A DNA stretch of 64,000 nucleotides from UBA10649 sp965278945 (GTDB lineage: Bacteria > Actinomycetota > Actinomycetes > S36-B12), in the NCBI GenBank assembly GCA_965278945.1, contig OZ257128.1, forward strand, positions 1,240,001 through 1,304,000, written 5' to 3'. Position numbers and translations under genes: made by a program. Positions 62,224 through 64,000 of this stretch are shown here, in pieces. Position 1 is the stretch's first letter. Every line of letters begins with the position of its first letter. The notes beneath the pieces are model-generated. The model did no database searches and was not told the origin of the DNA. It saw nothing but the letters and a program-made list of their open reading frames with translations.

Positions 62224-64000
62224 GTGGACTCCGCCGAGATCCGTAGCAGGTTCCTGCGCTATTTCGCCGATCGTGGGCATCAGGTCATCCCGTCGGCGTC
62301 GTTGCTGCTCGACGATCCGACGCTGCTGTTCGTCAACGCTGGCATGGTGCCCTTCAAGCCCTACTTCCTCGGCGAGGCGCCCCCGCCGTACCCGCGGGCG
62401 ACGAGCGTCCAGAAGGTCGTGCGCACAGGCGATATCGAGGAGGTCGGCAAGACGGCCCGTCATGCGTCGTTCTTCCAGATGGCCGGCAACTTCTCCTTCG
62501 GCGACTACTTCAAGCAAGAGGCCATCCCGTTCGCCTGGGAGTTGCTGACCACTCCGGTGAGCGACGGCGGCTACGGGTTCCCCGAGGAGAAGCTCTGGGT
62601 CACCGTCTACCTCGACGACGACGAGGCCATCGACATCTGGCACAAGCAGGTCGGCGTGCCGCTCGACCGCATCCAGCGACGCGGGATGCTCGACAACTTC
62701 TGGTCGATGATGGTTCCCGGTCCGTGCGGGCCGTGCTCGGAGATCTACTACGACCGCGGTCCCGAGCATGGGCGCGAGGGCGGGCCGATCGCCGACGAGG
62801 ATCGCTACCTCGAGGTGTGGAACCTGGTCTTCATGCAGAACCTGCGCGGCGAGGGCCCGGCCAAGGAGGGCTACCCGATCCTCGGCGACCTGCCCGCCAA
62901 GAACATCGATACCGGCATGGGCCTCGAGCGCATGGCGACCATCCTCCAGGGCGTCGACAACCTCTACGAGATCGACACCACGCGCGGCATTCTCGATCGA
63001 GCCAGCGAGCTGACCGGCGCGAAGTACGGCGCGAACGAGCGCGACGACATCGCGCTCCGAGTCGTCGCCGACCATGCGCGCACGTGCGTGTTCCTCATCG
63101 GCGACGGTGTCATCCCGGGGAACGAGGGCCGCGGGTACGTGCTGCGCCGACTCATGCGCCGGACGATCCGGATGATGCGCCTGCTCGGCGCTCACGAGCC
63201 GACGATGAGCGAGCTCGTCGATTCCACCGTCCTCACGATGGCGCCGCAGTACCCCGAGCTCAATGACGAGCACAACCGCGTGCGCACGATCGCCGTGGGC
63301 GAGGAGGCGACCTTCCTGCAGACTCTGCGTACGGGAACGACGATCTTCGACACGGCCGCAGCAGGCGTGCGCGCTGGCGGCGGAACCCTGCTCTCCGGCG
63401 ACCAGGCGTTCGCGCTGCACGACACGTACGGATTCCCGATCGATCTCACCTTGGAGATGGCCTCGGAGCAGGGACTGGCCGTAGACGAGCCGGAGTTCCG
63501 CCGTCTCATGCAGCAGCAGCGGGAGCGCGCGAAGGCCGACTCCCGCGCCCGAAAGAGCGGCCTGGTGGCCACGACCGCGTACCGCGACATCCTCCAGTCC
63601 GGCGGGACGACGACGTTCACCGGTTACGACGAGTCGCAGACCGAGTCGCTGGTCATCGGAATCGTCAAGGACGGCGAGACCGTCCCGGCAGCGCGTGTCG
63701 GAGAGCACGTCGAGATCGTCCTGAATCGCACGCCGTTCTACGCCGAGGCCGGCGGGCAGCTCGGCGACCATGGCGCACTTCGTGCATCGAACGGCGCGAC
63801 CGTCGACGTGTACGACGTGCAGACTCCGGTGCCCGGTCTGTTCATCCATCGCGGCGAGGTACTCGACGGCGAGCTGGTCTCCGGGACGACGGTCATCAGC
63901 GAGGTCGATGCCGCCCGTCGTCGTGCGATCTCACGCGCGCACACCGCGACCCACATGATCCATCGCGCCTTCCGGGAGCGACTTGGAGACACGGCGACGC
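62224..64000 (+). CDS. alaS: Alanyl-tRNA synthetase (3' end cut by window edge)
   Basis: 592 codons from GTG 62224, behind AGGAG; the usual length is near 880-900, so about a third is missing. The class II core has NAGMVPFKPYFLG, HASFFQMAGNFSFGDYFK (motif 2), PCGPCSEIYYD, WNLVFMQN and GMGLERMATILQGV (motif 3). The editing domain begins with AHTATHMIHRAF near the edge (zinc motif HxxxH). It charges tRNA-Ala and edits Ser/Gly. Confidence 0.96.
   Translation, partial: MDSAEIRSRFLRYFADRGHQVIPSASLLLDDPTLLFVNAGMVPFKPYFLGEAPPPYPRATSVQKVVRTGDIEEVGKTARHASFFQMAGNFSFGDYFKQEAIPFAWELLTTPVSDGGYGFPEEKLWVTVYLDDDEAIDIWHKQVGVPLDRIQRRGMLDNFWSMMVPGPCGPCSEIYYDRGPEHGREGGPIADEDRYLEVWNLVFMQNLRGEGPAKEGYPILGDLPAKNIDTGMGLERMATILQGVDNLYEIDTTRGILDRASELTGAKYGANERDDIALRVVADHARTCVFLIGDGVIPGNEGRGYVLRRLMRRTIRMMRLLGAHEPTMSELVDSTVLTMAPQYPELNDEHNRVRTIAVGEEATFLQTLRTGTTIFDTAAAGVRAGGGTLLSGDQAFALHDTYGFPIDLTLEMASEQGLAVDEPEFRRLMQQQRERAKADSRARKSGLVATTAYRDILQSGGTTTFTGYDESQTESLVIGIVKDGETVPAARVGEHVEIVLNRTPFYAEAGGQLGDHGALRASNGATVDVYDVQTPVPGLFIHRGEVLDGELVSGTTVISEVDAARRRAISRAHTATHMIHRAFRERLGDTAT

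Noticed and set aside
62056..63849. 597-codon frame antisense to alaS
   Set aside because: Shadow of a strongly conserved gene; composition without domain features.

Overview
The window is high-GC DNA from an actinobacterium. The strongest evidence is the conserved gene order thrS - HIT protein - pgsA - lipid acyltransferase - pimA-type mannosyltransferase - pdxS - pdxT - yebC - ruvCAB - yajC - secD - secF - apt - rel. Supporting signs are many GTG starts, an actinobacterial-type LexA box before ruvC, and many genes whose -10 box lies 6-7 nt before the start codon (predicted leaderless mRNAs). The phosphatidylinositol mannoside (PIM) genes and a wax ester synthase/DGAT-type enzyme also fit Actinomycetota. 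No species can be named from the sequence alone.

Layout. 1-16 kb is accessory chromosome: a truncated epoxide hydrolase, a PAS-PAS-GGDEF-EAL protein next to a 1785-residue DUF11-repeat surface protein, a SpoU rRNA/tRNA methylase, a GT87-like membrane glycosyltransferase, an ALO-type FAD oxidase, a PQQ-type sugar dehydrogenase lipoprotein, an ATP-dependent DNA ligase and small membrane or acetyltransferase genes.

16.06-25.62 kb is an integrative mobilizable element inserted in the 3' half of a tRNA-Val(GAC) gene. It has a 43-bp direct repeat at both ends, TGTGGGGGCA-type repeats just inside both ends, a tyrosine integrase and excisionase, a MobF relaxase-helicase, an AbiEii-like nucleotidyltransferase with a small partner, and a chromate-resistance operon in which ChrB is split into two genes. 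No coupling protein or type IV secretion gene is visible.

25.6-31.7 kb holds tRNA-Val, tRNA-Cys, tRNA-Gly and a second tRNA-Val, a strong 26-bp hairpin, pabB-pabC for p-aminobenzoate, and two tandem ~527-residue secreted Ig-like proteins. Their C-terminal domain seems to recur at the end of the DUF11 protein 20 kb away.

31.7-58.7 kb is core genome: threonyl-tRNA synthetase, PIM synthesis, vitamin B6 synthesis, Holliday junction resolution under an SOS box, Sec translocase accessory subunits, purine salvage and the stringent response, then a DUF349 protein, a cyclophilin, a metallo-hydrolase, hisS and aspS. 58.67-60.01 kb is an intact-looking IS30-family element. The window ends with a TPR protein, rarA, a small membrane protein and the 5' two-thirds of alaS.
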